Position numbers and translations under genes: made by a program. Below, piece by piece: positions 1 to 8,528 of a stretch of DNA of 54,995 nt. Within the stretch, counting starts at the first letter, position 1. Each line of letters begins with the position of its first letter. The notes beneath the pieces were generated by a model that had not been told where the DNA came from, did no database searches, and saw only the letters and a list, made by a program, of their open reading frames with translations. Source of the stretch: a virus; the IMG/VR virus record IMGVR_UViG_3300031240_000008, positions 1-54,995 of that record. One strand, given 5' to 3'.

Positions 1-72
1 ACCAATATCTTTTCCTATACGTGGAAAATCATGTGTAGTGACAGTTCCATCAAAATCAATAACAATATCCAT
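1..72 (-). CDS. HAD-family phosphatase, N-terminal fragment
   Basis: Only the first 24 codons lie in the window; the rest continues past the left edge. The peptide begins MDIVIDFDGTVTTHDFPRIG, which contains HAD motif I (DFDGT, nucleophile Asp and acid/base Asp) followed by a Pro-containing cap region typical of small phage hydrolases of the haloacid dehalogenase superfamily. Such enzymes dephosphorylate nucleotides or nucleic acid 3' ends; the substrate cannot be told from a fragment. Its ATG overlaps the TAA of the CYTH gene by one base, so the two are translationally coupled. Confidence 0.75.
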   Translation of the reverse strand, partial: MDIVIDFDGTVTTHDFPRIGKDIG

Positions 73-548
73 TACTTTTTAAACTTCAAATTTTTCTTAG
101 CAAGTGCAATATTAGAGAACTTGCTGATTCCTGTTATTTCTTGACCAAGCCATTTAGGTTTGATCCATTTCTTCATATCTTTTATGGACTTGAATTCCAC
201 TTCGATAACAACCATCCCATTTGGATAAGTATCAATATCGTAGTGTTCTTTTCCAATACTAAAACTAAGTCGTTTCTTTTCTAGAGTCCATTTGCATTTT
301 TTGTATAAATCCTTAGCCTCTTTAAGCTCAGTAACTCTGAATTCAAATTCATCACGAACCAGTTTAGCTGTATATTTTATACATACATTGGCAAATTCCT
401 TATCATGCCATTTGGTTAATCTAATTCGAACTTGCTTGCCCTTCTCAACGTGAATATACCCTTGTTTGATACGCATTTTTTCATGTGCATCAGGTATTGG
501 TATTGGGGAATTCCCCATTAAAAATCTACGTTCTATTTCTTTTCCCAT
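72..548 (-). CDS. CYTH-domain protein (triphosphate tunnel metalloenzyme)
   Basis: 158 aa. The N-terminus MGKEIERRFL carries the ExExR/K signature (residues 4-8) of the CYTH superfamily, whose members fold as an eight-stranded tunnel that binds triphosphates with metal ions; basic and acidic strands (QVRIRL, CIKYT, FEFRV, VVIEVEF) follow in the usual order and the C-terminus (EITG..KFSNIALA) matches bacterial CYTH proteins. Bacterial relatives hydrolyse tripolyphosphate or nucleoside triphosphates. Full length for a single-domain member. The promoter at 553-583 sits 4 nt before the ATG. Substrate is inferred from family only. Confidence 0.85.
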   Translation of the reverse strand: MGKEIERRFLMGNSPIPIPDAHEKMRIKQGYIHVEKGKQVRIRLTKWHDKEFANVCIKYTAKLVRDEFEFRVTELKEAKDLYKKCKWTLEKKRLSFSIGKEHYDIDTYPNGMVVIEVEFKSIKDMKKWIKPKWLGQEITGISKFSNIALAKKNLKFKK

Positions 549-552
549 TTTA

Positions 553-583
553 CAAAGGTACAGCTTTTTTCTTAAATTAACAA
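553..583 (-). promoter_or_regulatory. Bacteroidetes-type promoter
   Basis: Coding-strand TACCTTTG (553-560) with a TTG box 20 nt upstream (581-583). The -7 box ends 4 nt before the CYTH start codon, implying a leaderless mRNA. Confidence 0.85.
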
Positions 584-588
584 CTTAT

Positions 589-1083
589 TTAATAAATTTC
601 ACGAGTCACTTTAACAAGAGATGGGTCTGAAAAATCATCATATGCTATCATTTCAAGTATTTCAACTTTGCTAGGTAAAGGTAAATTAATTGGTAACATT
701 AATTTATTACCTTCATATATTCCATCAAAAAAATTTTCAACTTTAATATTTTTTGTTACATCATCATAAGATGACATATTTCTAAATATGTTTTGCACTT
801 CATCTTCAGTAAATATTTTATTTCCATATTCATACGGTTCTTCGAATTTTTCTAAGTATGTTATAAATAGTTGATTACACGCTCTTTTATATGCCTCAAC
901 TGCTGTAAAGTATTTCATTTCTGTATAATCAGAAGCTGAATTATTATACCATTTAATTAATTCTTCTTTATTTTTGAAAGTTTTAGCATAGAAAACAACA
1001 TCATTATGTTTTTCAACATATACTATTCTATTTCCTAAAATAGCTTCAGTTATCATTTTCTCATAATTAATTTTAGTTGTCAT
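589..1083 (-). CDS. hypothetical protein
   Basis: 164 aa, not recognised. Acidic and aromatic-rich, no signal peptide or membrane segment. It begins 10 nt after the stop of the metallophosphoesterase gene at 1094-2680 and probably shares its transcript. Residues 38-48 (NKEELIKWYNN) look helical. Nothing visible gives a function. Confidence 0.7.
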   Translation of the reverse strand: MTTKINYEKMITEAILGNRIVYVEKHNDVVFYAKTFKNKEELIKWYNNSASDYTEMKYFTAVEAYKRACNQLFITYLEKFEEPYEYGNKIFTEDEVQNIFRNMSSYDDVTKNIKVENFFDGIYEGNKLMLPINLPLPSKVEILEMIAYDDFSDPSLVKVTREIY

Positions 1084-1093
1084 TTCTTTTATA

Positions 1094-2680
1094 TTATTTA
1101 AATGTAGTAAATTCTCCGTTTATGAAGTTGATGTGTTGTGCTCTACCATCTTCATGGATAATGATGTGCGATTGTAACCATGAACTAGGTCCAAGATTGT
1201 AACCAACACGCATTGTTGTAGAAGTTCCGACAGCTAAGGCTCCATCCTTACGACCTGGTGTGTGATAATGGCCAACAACTATCTTGGTATTAAGTCTTCT
1301 GAATTGAAGCAATGAACCTCTACTTCCATTAGAACCAATATCACCATGCTGTCCTAATTCCCATCCACCTTTAACTTTATATGATGAACTTCGATCTAGT
1401 GTAATAAACTTCGGATAACGTTGTTTAATCAACGCTGGAATTACGCCAGCAACTCTATGTGTATCTTTACTATATTGTTCCAATAACGTGTCAGAGAGCT
1501 GCATATAAAGCCTAGAATTCTTGTATGTTGGTTGTTTCTTCCAATCTTCATTGATAAGCCATCTATCTAGGAAATCATCATGATTGCTTCTTACTATAAC
1601 AACATTTTTGAATTTCTCAAATGCTTTTAATCCACCCATCATCACATCAAGTTCCTTCCCTAAATCATTGGTACCAGCGATCTCTTTACCATATTGAATG
1701 AATGGATTTTTCATTTCATGGTGTGAAATGGAATTACCATCAAACACATCGTGTAATACAACATGATTTGGTTTTATCTTTTCAAGCATCTTCATTGTAG
1801 AAGATAATACTTTTTCATCATGATGACCATAGTGAATATCACCAAAGATAACTGCTTCAATACTTTCAATCTTATTTACTTTTCCATCTTCTACACGATA
1901 ATAAAGATCACTGAAATTTCCTGTTTTATCATCAGCTGTTACTTGACGAACAAAGAATACTTCATTGTCTTTAATTTCAATAATACAAAAACCAAGTGTA
2001 TGGTGGAATTCACCTTTTTTACCAGACTTTGAATCACTGTAATTTAAAACGGTAACAGCTCCTGTTGATAACATCATCTTTGGCTTATTACCATCAAGTA
2101 CTGGAATCATTTCCAATTGAACCTTAGGACTACCAAAGATACATGAATTAATTCCACTCATACCTTGCATACCACTCATAGGATTGGTTGCAGTTGGTTG
2201 AATCTTGATATCTGACATGATAGAACAATACTTGTGAATATTGTGTCTGCTAGCATCAGAATATTTAAGTACTTCTTCAACCCAATAATCTTCACCATTA
2301 CCAGCTTCTTCTACTGTTGTTGGATTTCGATATCGGCCCAATACAATATGAATATCAGCATCTATCTTTTTAGCATAGGCTTCCATATTGTTATAGAATT
2401 TCTTGTGAACCTTTGTTTTATTTTGTCCCCAAGTTATAATAAATCTATTTTTTGTTTTATCGAACTTACGTTGTTTTGCTTGTTCGTATTGTTCTGGTTC
2501 AACATCCACTTTCTCTTTCAATCCAAGTTTTTTAGAACACCAGTTTCTAATCGTTCTTTCACTTACTCCGAATTTTTCTCCCAACATGAAAGCTTTTTTT
2601 TCCCAAGATATATCGGTTATTTCTTGGTATACTTTTTTAATATACTCTTTTTGCTCTTCTGATAAATTTTTAAAGGTCAT
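1094..2680 (-). CDS. HTH-metallophosphoesterase, possibly T5 A1-like
   Basis: 528 aa. Residues about 20-55 form a helix-turn-helix (EKFGVSERTIRNW). The C-terminal half is a calcineurin-like metallophosphoesterase with the metal-binding motifs in order: GDIHYGHHD, HDVFDGNSISHHE, RSNHDDFLDRW, GQHGD and GHYHTPG. Phage T5 protein A1, needed for host DNA degradation and DNA transfer, belongs to the same general class of large phage phosphoesterases, but I infer that link only from length and motif layout. It starts a short operon with 589-1083 behind the promoter at 2710-2741. A DNA nuclease or phosphodiesterase role is likely; the exact substrate is unknown. Confidence 0.8.
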   Translation of the reverse strand: MTFKNLSEEQKEYIKKVYQEITDISWEKKAFMLGEKFGVSERTIRNWCSKKLGLKEKVDVEPEQYEQAKQRKFDKTKNRFIITWGQNKTKVHKKFYNNMEAYAKKIDADIHIVLGRYRNPTTVEEAGNGEDYWVEEVLKYSDASRHNIHKYCSIMSDIKIQPTATNPMSGMQGMSGINSCIFGSPKVQLEMIPVLDGNKPKMMLSTGAVTVLNYSDSKSGKKGEFHHTLGFCIIEIKDNEVFFVRQVTADDKTGNFSDLYYRVEDGKVNKIESIEAVIFGDIHYGHHDEKVLSSTMKMLEKIKPNHVVLHDVFDGNSISHHEMKNPFIQYGKEIAGTNDLGKELDVMMGGLKAFEKFKNVVIVRSNHDDFLDRWLINEDWKKQPTYKNSRLYMQLSDTLLEQYSKDTHRVAGVIPALIKQRYPKFITLDRSSSYKVKGGWELGQHGDIGSNGSRGSLLQFRRLNTKIVVGHYHTPGRKDGALAVGTSTTMRVGYNLGPSSWLQSHIIIHEDGRAQHINFINGEFTTFK

Positions 2681-2709
2681 CTGTTAAGTTTAAATCCCTG
2701 TTATTTTTA

Positions 2710-2741
2710 CAAATTTACGAATTAATACTCTAGGATGCAAG
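2710..2741 (-). promoter_or_regulatory. Bacteroidetes-type promoter
   Basis: Coding-strand TAAATTTG (2710-2717) and CTTG (2738-2741) separated by 20 nt; 29 nt upstream of the metallophosphoesterase ATG. Confidence 0.7.
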
Positions 2742-2753
2742 TAAAAATCCCAA

Positions 2754-3566
2754 CTATTTGATAGTCGGGATTAGATTGTAAAGATATTCTTTTTCTTTTG
2801 TAAATATCGGAGAATTATAATCTGGTAACCATTTGGCTCGTTGTACTGGAATGCCATTTTCACCATCTAATGTTACAATATTTCGTTTGATGATCGTTCC
2901 ACGTTTATACTTCGTCTTATAGTCATTCCAATTGATACCCTTTTGAGAAAATAACATCTCTTGCTTTTGACTACTTGATTTTCCTTCAAGTTGCTTGTGT
3001 GGGAAATATGCATCACTAGCCATGCTTACACTATTACGTGTACAGTCTTGTTGTCTCCAGATAAAATAATTGGATACTTCACGGAAGTCTGGGATGATAT
3101 AAACACGTGAATCAAATACAGCATCAATCTCAGCAAAATCACCACTAATAAGCTTGCTTGCAAGTTCTTCTTTGCTATATTTAAACATAGCCATTAATTG
3201 AAGCATTTTCTTATTGAAAGCAGCTGTTACTTTTGATGCTGAAATACTACATAGCTTTTGAATCTTACCATCAAAGATAAGCTCTGATTCAATGTTTTCA
3301 ATATCTGTAAACATCAAGCTGATTTCATCAGATTGAGTATAAGCAAACTTAGGATTTAAGTATTTACATAATTCGATTGTAGCAAAATCCATTACATTTG
3401 ATAAATTATCATCAAATGGTTTATTGAACATCTGTGTGTATTTGCTAAATCCTTTACCATCAAGTCTCATTATGACATAAGTTCTAGCTGGTACCTTTAT
3501 ATCATAACATGCTTCATACGCTCTCATGCGTGAAGACAAGTCAGTTTTATTTGTTTTCTTTTTCAT
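2754..3566 (-). CDS. Thg1-like 3'-5' RNA polymerase (tRNA repair)
   Basis: 270 aa. Matches the tRNAHis guanylyltransferase superfamily: RLDGKGFSKYT (residues about 29-39, first metal Asp), YTQSDEISL (second acidic metal site) and a conserved basic region near YKRGTIIKR. Thg1-like proteins add nucleotides in the 3'-to-5' direction and can restore the 5' ends of truncated tRNAs. The phage also encodes many tRNAs, an RNA ligase and a polynucleotide kinase, so tRNA 5'-end repair is the likely role. Its start overlaps the 3547-3957 gene by 20 nt; it is the last gene of the operon that begins at the MgtC-like gene. Confidence 0.85.
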   Translation of the reverse strand: MKKKTNKTDLSSRMRAYEACYDIKVPARTYVIMRLDGKGFSKYTQMFNKPFDDNLSNVMDFATIELCKYLNPKFAYTQSDEISLMFTDIENIESELIFDGKIQKLCSISASKVTAAFNKKMLQLMAMFKYSKEELASKLISGDFAEIDAVFDSRVYIIPDFREVSNYFIWRQQDCTRNSVSMASDAYFPHKQLEGKSSSQKQEMLFSQKGINWNDYKTKYKRGTIIKRNIVTLDGENGIPVQRAKWLPDYNSPIFTKEKEYLYNLIPTIK

Positions 3567-3957
3567 TTTGAATATTTAACCAAGTTATAAATCTTTGCAT
3601 CCCTGCCCATATTTCTGCTTCATGATGGAATGGTTCTTCAGCATCAGGTAATTCTTCTGATTTGAATTTATCTATCAAAGTTTTTATATGTAGTGTTGGA
3701 TGTGATTCCTTTTTTACCTTTTCATTCATTGCATCAGCAATGAATTTACCAAGATCATCTTGAAATTTCTCCGCTTTTTCGAAATCAATTTCTCCTTTTG
3801 AATTCTTGAATAGATTTTGAATGGCACCCCATGCTCTTACATCAGCTAACATTTGGTGATCACCTTTTTTATCAATACCCCAAATATATCCTGATCCATG
3901 TTCATCAAACTTTGTTGTTCCGATGAATTCAATTAGTGTTGGTATTTTAGATTCCAT
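3547..3957 (-). CDS. hypothetical protein
   Basis: 136 aa, acidic, soluble. Contains a strand-rich N-terminus (GSGYIWGIDKKGDHQMLADV) and a helical C-terminus ending WAGMQRFITWLNIQ. Not assigned to a family. It overlaps the Thg1-like gene and follows 3977-4177 by 19 nt. Confidence 0.7.
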   Translation of the reverse strand: MESKIPTLIEFIGTTKFDEHGSGYIWGIDKKGDHQMLADVRAWGAIQNLFKNSKGEIDFEKAEKFQDDLGKFIADAMNEKVKKESHPTLHIKTLIDKFKSEELPDAEEPFHHEAEIWAGMQRFITWLNIQNEKENK

Positions 3958-3976
3958 TGTTATTCCTTTGTTTAGT

Positions 3977-4177
3977 TTATTTAACCGCCTCTACACTCTT
4001 ATTTTCATTTTCATGCTTCTCAAATTTATCCCATACTTCAACTTCTGTTTCTCCGTATTCATTTTCAAACCATTCCCAAAAATCATCATACCTCGCTAAT
4101 CTGTATTTCAGTTCATCTCGCTCCTCTCTCAAATGAGAAGCTATATCTAATTGTTCACTTTTAATTCCTTCCAACAT
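3977..4177 (-). CDS. small helical protein
   Basis: 66 aa from the ATG at 4177 (MLEGIKSEQLDIASH), highly charged, predicted coiled coil over residues 10-40. A longer frame reaches 4249 but its extra residues are read in another frame by the membrane peptide at 4210-4344, so the shorter start is preferred. Function unknown. Confidence 0.6.
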   Translation of the reverse strand: MLEGIKSEQLDIASHLREERDELKYRLARYDDFWEWFENEYGETEVEVWDKFEKHENENKSVEAVK

Positions 4178-4209
4178 CTTTATCAATTTATGCCATCGCT
4201 GACGGTTAA

Positions 4210-4344
4210 TTACAGTGTTATTATTAAAGCAAACATTAACCAACCCCAACCATCCATGTTATTGGAAGCCAGAATGATTATCCCCACAATTAAAGAGAAT
4301 TGAATGAATCTTAATCCTCGTGTGTTATCAAAAAAATCTTTCAT
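4210..4344 (-). CDS. small membrane protein
   Basis: 44 aa. Begins MKDFFDNTRGLRFIQ and has one hydrophobic segment (about residues 14-28, FIQFSLIVGIIILA) plus a short hydrophobic tail. It starts 3 nt after the PRPP synthetase stop, so it fits the operon. No homology recognised. Confidence 0.6.
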   Translation of the reverse strand: MKDFFDNTRGLRFIQFSLIVGIIILASNNMDGWGWLMFALIITL

Positions 4345-4347
4345 AGT

Positions 4348-5400
4348 TTATTTGTTGTGAGACCTTAATGCCTCGTAACTTAAATTGTTATTTAATGCTG
4401 CCATTGCAAATCCAATTTGTTTAGCAACACTTATCACTCTAATCTTATCACAGCCTTTTTTAATACTTATACAAGCTGATTCATTATAATTACGTCCACA
4501 TAATTGAAGATAATTTGGCTTAATCAATGAATCACTGATTATTAATTCAGTTAATACTGACTCACCAATATTTTCAAAAGCATGACCAGATAACACACCA
4601 TGACTGATAATTGCTCTTACACTTGTTGCACCAGCAGTCATAAGAACTTCAGCTGCTTTACACAATGTTCCTCCAGTATCAACCATATCATCAAGAATGA
4701 TTACATCTTTACCAGTTACATCACCAATGATGATCATCTCATCAATTACATTTGCTGCTTTTCTTGTCTTATCCAACATGACATAATTGAATGCAAGATT
4801 ATGATATTTCATCATTTGATCTTTCATACGTTTAACACGTTTTCCAGAACCAGCATCTGGTCCACAGAAAACAAAGTTATGGGTTTCACCAGTAACTAGT
4901 GATTCAATATAGTCATCAAAAACAGTTTTTCCTTCAATATGTGTTACTGGAATATTGAAGAATCCTTGAATTTGATCAGCATGCAAATCATACGTAATCA
5001 CAGAAGTTGCACCACGTTGTTCAAGCATTTCAGCCATCACCTTAGCACCAATAGGACCACGTGATTGATCTTTCTTATCTTGACGTGCATAAGGAAAGTA
5101 AGGAAGGATTGGAATGATTTCTTTTGCAGCTGCACGTTTAGCAGCATCAATAGCCAATAATAGCTTCATGATTTCATCAGAAGTATTAGGACTTGATAAA
5201 ATGTAAACACGTTTACCACGAACTGAATCAGTGAAATCAACACAAAGCTCTCCATCAGAGAATTTTTGTGAATTCAAAATACCAAGTTCTACTCGTCCTT
5301 CTTTAGTAGGAGATTCTGGTTGACAAAATTGATTAGTATTATTGACAATTTCATTTGCCAAATCAATTCTACCGTCTAATGAAAACAATAAAGAGTCCAT
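4348..5400 (-). CDS. prs: ribose-phosphate pyrophosphokinase (PRPP synthetase)
   Basis: 350 aa, slightly longer than cellular Prs (about 315). Shows the flexible-loop and ribose-phosphate features YFPYARQDKK, the DLHADQIQGFF segment and the PRPP-binding loop VIILDDMVDTGGTL. It makes PRPP from ribose 5-phosphate and ATP. With NAMPT (11718-13379) and NMNAT (15901-16857) it can supply all steps from nicotinamide to NAD+. An alternative is that it makes ADP-ribose pyrophosphate, as Prs-family Adps proteins of phage NAD reconstitution pathway 1 do; sequence alone does not settle this. It is third in the operon led by the MgtC-like gene. Confidence 0.9.
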   Translation of the reverse strand: MDSLLFSLDGRIDLANEIVNNTNQFCQPESPTKEGRVELGILNSQKFSDGELCVDFTDSVRGKRVYILSSPNTSDEIMKLLLAIDAAKRAAAKEIIPILPYFPYARQDKKDQSRGPIGAKVMAEMLEQRGATSVITYDLHADQIQGFFNIPVTHIEGKTVFDDYIESLVTGETHNFVFCGPDAGSGKRVKRMKDQMMKYHNLAFNYVMLDKTRKAANVIDEMIIIGDVTGKDVIILDDMVDTGGTLCKAAEVLMTAGATSVRAIISHGVLSGHAFENIGESVLTELIISDSLIKPNYLQLCGRNYNESACISIKKGCDKIRVISVAKQIGFAMAALNNNLSYEALRSHNK

Positions 5401-5403
5401 GTT

Positions 5404-5625
5404 TTAGTTTTTATATGCGATTACTTTGTAAATTCCACATCCGAAAATTTTTCTCCAAAGAGATGTTTCAAATTTTATTGTAAAACCATTCTTTTCATAA
5501 TTTGAAATAGTATTTAAGAAAAGTTCAGTAGTTGCACCCCACCCACCATTTGATTCACCAGACTCCATTTGTTTTCTGGTATAATCCGATCTTCCTATTA
5601 AAAATCCTTTAGTAGTATTTTCCAT
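5404..5625 (-). CDS. hypothetical protein
   Basis: 73 aa, soluble, glycine-rich around residues 22-30 (SGESNGGWGATTE). No recognised domain. Sits between the MgtC-like gene and prs with gaps of 2-3 nt. Confidence 0.65.
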   Translation of the reverse strand: MENTTKGFLIGRSDYTRKQMESGESNGGWGATTELFLNTISNYEKNGFTIKFETSLWRKIFGCGIYKVIAYKN

Positions 5626-5627
5626 TA

Positions 5628-6047
5628 CTATTTTAATTTGTTTTCTAGTGTTTTTAATATAATAGAAACACCTAGTAATCCAATTGTTATGATTAAGCTT
5701 GAAAATAAATAACCAATTCCGACCAATACACCAACACTAGCTATAAACCAAATAAAAGCTGCTGATGTTACTCCAACAACCTTATCTTCATGTTTAAAAA
5801 TAACTCCACCACCAAGAAATCCAATTCCTGTAATTATTTGACCAATAACTCGTGTCGGATCAACATTGTGATTGACTAAGATAAAACTTGTAGTGGTAAA
5901 TAAACAAGACCCTACACAGACTAATACATGTGTTCTTATACCAGCAACCTTATTCTTCATTTCTCGTTCCCAACCAATAATAATTCCACATAAGGTGGCT
6001 ACTATTAGTTTTGGAAATAAATATAAGATCAATTCTATTTCAGTCAT
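5628..6047 (-). CDS. MgtC/SapB-family inner-membrane protein
   Basis: 139 aa with four to five membrane helices. Family hallmarks are GIIIGWEREMKNKVAGIRTH (residues about 17-36), the G-rich IITGIGFLGGGVIFK and the T-S-A-A-F-I-W motif. Bacterial MgtC modulates the F1Fo ATPase and membrane potential in Mg2+-limited cells; a phage copy may protect energy metabolism. The ATG at 6047 is chosen because an upstream GTG (6053) overlaps the -7 box of its own promoter. First gene of the operon that runs to Thg1. Confidence 0.85.
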   Translation of the reverse strand: MTEIELILYLFPKLIVATLCGIIIGWEREMKNKVAGIRTHVLVCVGSCLFTTTSFILVNHNVDPTRVIGQIITGIGFLGGGVIFKHEDKVVGVTSAAFIWFIASVGVLVGIGYLFSSLIITIGLLGVSIILKTLENKLK

Positions 6048-6052
6048 CGACA

Positions 6053-6084
6053 CAAAGGTATGAATAATTTATCGAAATAACAAA
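6053..6084 (-). promoter_or_regulatory. Bacteroidetes-type promoter
   Basis: TACCTTTG (6053-6060) and TTTG (6081-6084), 20-nt spacer. Ends 5 nt before the ATG of the MgtC-like gene; decides its start. Confidence 0.9.
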
Positions 6085-6525
6085 TTATTCAATCAAATAA
6101 TCTTTATATGTCTCATTACCATATTTCACGAAACTTCTAACCAGACTACTTGAAATATGTGGTAAAAGCCTATCAGTAAAGATACTAACCATTTGAATAT
6201 CTGGCATGAGGTCTTGAAGAATATAATAATAATTGATCTCTGCTTGAAGATCATGAGTATTTCTAAGGCCACGAATCAATGTGACTTTATTTTCACCATC
6301 ACCTTGTAATTTCTTAACAACATCTGTAATCAATTCTAACTCAGTTAAAATGATTACTTCTCTGTTCATTAAGGTTTTAGGTAGGACCCAAGAACTAGCA
6401 GCTTTATCTGGATTAACACCTCGTACTATGATGACCTTATCAAAGATTTTTTCAGCCTTTAATAATATATCGTAGTGTCCTTTATGAAAAGGATTAAAGC
6501 TTCCAGCATATATGCCTATTGTCAT
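6085..6525 (-). CDS. coaD: pantetheine-phosphate adenylyltransferase
   Basis: 146 aa, close to the family length. Has the nucleotidyltransferase signature GSFNPFHKGHYDIL (residues 8-21, T/HxGH type), the RGLRN segment and C-terminal ISSSLVR. CoaD adenylates 4'-phosphopantetheine to dephospho-CoA. The chemistry is the same as NMNAT. Phage CoaD would keep CoA synthesis going late in infection; a different adenylyl acceptor cannot be excluded. It overlaps the membrane protein at 6522-6692 by 4 nt. Confidence 0.85.
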   Translation of the reverse strand: MTIGIYAGSFNPFHKGHYDILLKAEKIFDKVIIVRGVNPDKAASSWVLPKTLMNREVIILTELELITDVVKKLQGDGENKVTLIRGLRNTHDLQAEINYYYILQDLMPDIQMVSIFTDRLLPHISSSLVRSFVKYGNETYKDYLIE

Positions 6526-6692
6526 TTTCTTATGAATTTAAAGTAGAGATAAATAAGTCCAGTGATAAGTCCAGCGATAAACGCAAGCTTCAACCAAAAG
6601 AAGAAGAACATGAATCCTAATATCATTCCTTTGATCATGAATACTACCAGTAATACTAGTAAAAATATTCCAATAATTTTAATTGTTTTCAT
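6522..6692 (-). CDS. small membrane protein
   Basis: 56 aa from the ATG at 6692 (MKTIKIIGIFLLVLL). Two hydrophobic segments separated by FWLKLA. The upstream frame extension lies inside the preceding gene and is rejected. Its TGA overlaps the coaD ATG. Function unknown. Confidence 0.65.
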   Translation of the reverse strand: MKTIKIIGIFLLVLLVVFMIKGMILGFMFFFFWLKLAFIAGLITGLIYLYFKFIRK

Positions 6693-6699
6693 AGTTAGT

Positions 6700-7065
6700 T
6701 TATTGTTTAAGTTTTTTCCAAATTCTATCATGATACTTTGTCTTGAACTTACCTAATTCAAAACTTCCATTAAATAATATTACTTCCAAAGCTATTGGTA
6801 ATTCGTTATAAAGCTTATCCCATTCTGATTTTTGTTCATCTGAATAAATTTTAATCTCACTAGTATTCAATGGGTCAAAATCAGCTGGCTGTCCATTAAG
6901 AATAAGGTCCATAGCATCATAGATATTATTTTCACCAAATGGTGGCGCAATATCATCACCATCATCAGCAACTCCGCTAATGATCTTTTCCTTATTCATA
7001 CTCCAACGTAAGTATTTTAAAAGCTTTACGTGTTGTTCTGTTAGTTCAAATATAATTACACTCAT
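6700..7065 (-). CDS. hypothetical protein
   Basis: 121 aa acidic soluble protein. Acidic loop VADDGDDIAPPFGENNIYDAM; no domain identified. Its start overlaps the stop of the SET gene by 4 nt. Confidence 0.7.
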   Translation of the reverse strand: MSVIIFELTEQHVKLLKYLRWSMNKEKIISGVADDGDDIAPPFGENNIYDAMDLILNGQPADFDPLNTSEIKIYSDEQKSEWDKLYNELPIALEVILFNGSFELGKFKTKYHDRIWKKLKQ

Positions 7066-7358
7066 TTTTGTGGATCGTATAATGTGTAGCTGGCTGTTAT
7101 TTCTTCACCAGCTTTTATTTCTCTTAATGAAATCAATCTAATAAAATCACCTTCTATTTCAACATAACAGTTTGGTTCAGTTGAATGATTGAAGAAGCCA
7201 CCTAATGGTGTTCTGATATAACCATCTTGAAATCTATCATCACGAACATGTGTTATCCCCAATAGATGTTGTGCATCTATATTATCATTTGTGAATAACC
7301 CTAGTCCATCAATTTTAGATGGTTTAATTGTCAGATATGTTGGTAATGGCTTATACAT
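7062..7358 (-). CDS. SET-domain protein
   Basis: 98 aa, shorter than eukaryotic SET methyltransferases. Carries GLGLFTNDNI at the N-terminus, the cofactor motif FFNHSTEPNC (NHS/C-type) and C-terminal GEEITASYTLYD (with the catalytic-type Tyr). SET domains transfer methyl groups from SAM to protein lysines. Lies next to a sirtuin, so two potential protein modifiers are adjacent. Target unknown. Confidence 0.8.
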   Translation of the reverse strand: MYKPLPTYLTIKPSKIDGLGLFTNDNIDAQHLLGITHVRDDRFQDGYIRTPLGGFFNHSTEPNCYVEIEGDFIRLISLREIKAGEEITASYTLYDPQK

Positions 7359-7359
7359 T

Positions 7360-8103
7360 TTAATTAGTGATTGATTCTCTGCTCATTATTTCTTTTACTA
7401 CTTCAGCAACACCTTCAACTGCTTTTTTATTCACATATTGTACTTTGATCCCATAATTATCCAAGTATTTCATTGGCGATGGATCAATGTAATAAACCTC
7501 ACATTGTTCTGGAACACGTTTTACGTTATTCAGCATTGGAAGTGTATAACCAATTTGTAGACTGGTTCCAATAATAAGTAAGATATCAGCATCAAGTATT
7601 GCTCGTGTTGCTTCAGATACACCAAATGGATATTCACCAAACCATACAATATGTGGACGTAATTGTGAACCTGTCGTAGGACACTTATCACCTAGATTGA
7701 TATCATTGTAACCAATATCAATGATCGTGTCAGCTGGGCTAGATTTATGTGCATATAAACAACCTCTAGCCTTGGTTAGATCACCATGCAAATGAATTAT
7801 GTTTGTTGATCCAGCTCGTTCATGAAGGTTATCAACATTCTGTGTTATGATTGTTACATCATAATTCTTTTCCAATTCAACAAGTGATATGTGTGCTAGG
7901 TTAGGTTCAACATCTGGTAATTGCTTTCTACGTTCATTGTAGAAATTCAACACCATTTCACGATTCTTCTTCCAACCTTCTGGTGTTGCGACATCTTCAA
8001 TTCTATAGTTATTCCATAGACCATCCTTAACATCTCTAAATGTAAGGATACCGCTTTCTGCTGAAATTCCAGCACCAGTAAAAATTGCTATTTTCTTTTT
8101 CAT
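7360..8103 (-). CDS. Sir2-family NAD-dependent deacylase
   Basis: 247 aa, standard bacterial sirtuin size. Motifs: FTGAGISAESGILTFR (NAD-binding GAGIS), TQNVDNLHERAG (catalytic TQNVD), LHGD with the catalytic His, GTSLQIGYTLPML. A zinc-binding module is not obvious: the middle region shows few Cys. The enzyme removes acyl groups from lysines while consuming NAD, or could act as an ADP-ribosyltransferase. It lies in a phage genome that also makes NAD, which supports a real catalytic role. Confidence 0.88.
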   Translation of the reverse strand: MKKKIAIFTGAGISAESGILTFRDVKDGLWNNYRIEDVATPEGWKKNREMVLNFYNERRKQLPDVEPNLAHISLVELEKNYDVTIITQNVDNLHERAGSTNIIHLHGDLTKARGCLYAHKSSPADTIIDIGYNDINLGDKCPTTGSQLRPHIVWFGEYPFGVSEATRAILDADILLIIGTSLQIGYTLPMLNNVKRVPEQCEVYYIDPSPMKYLDNYGIKVQYVNKKAVEGVAEVVKEIMSRESITN

Positions 8104-8528
8104 AATTTCGTTGTTTCGTCTCCACTTTTCTTTTCAAGGACCTTTCGGCCCCAACCATACTTTACCCAAGTTTTTGTATCTGCAAAATATTCCCACCAGT
8201 GTGGTATCCATTTACCAAAGAAAACAATAGTCCAAGTACTAGGATCAGCTTTTAGTATTCTATGACAGTAATTCTTTGGTAGATATCTAGGCTTAAGCCA
8301 TTGATGAACTACCTTGAATTTTATCTGACCATCTTCAATTACTTCTTCTGTGTATTTTCCGTTTAAAAGAAACGCTATACTACTAAATGCGTGTGTATGA
8401 AATCTGTTTTGTTTAATGGTTTTCCAATTATACAACCAAATACCACCTAGATACTTGCTTTCAAATATTGTATATTGAATGATATGACCATCGCCTAACT
8501 CAACTCGTTTCTTTTTAAAGAAGATCAT
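8100..8528 (-). CDS. cupin-like protein
   Basis: 142 aa. A beta-rich core with RFHTHAFSSIAFLLNGKYTEE (residues about 40-60) resembles cupin motif 1 (HxH...G); a second His-bearing strand is NYCHRIL. Tryptophan-rich C-terminus. Seen as an accessory gene in many phages with unknown substrate. ATGA-type overlap with sirtuin and lipoprotein genes. Confidence 0.6.
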   Translation of the reverse strand: MIFFKKKRVELGDGHIIQYTIFESKYLGGIWLYNWKTIKQNRFHTHAFSSIAFLLNGKYTEEVIEDGQIKFKVVHQWLKPRYLPKNYCHRILKADPSTWTIVFFGKWIPHWWEYFADTKTWVKYGWGRKVLEKKSGDETTKL

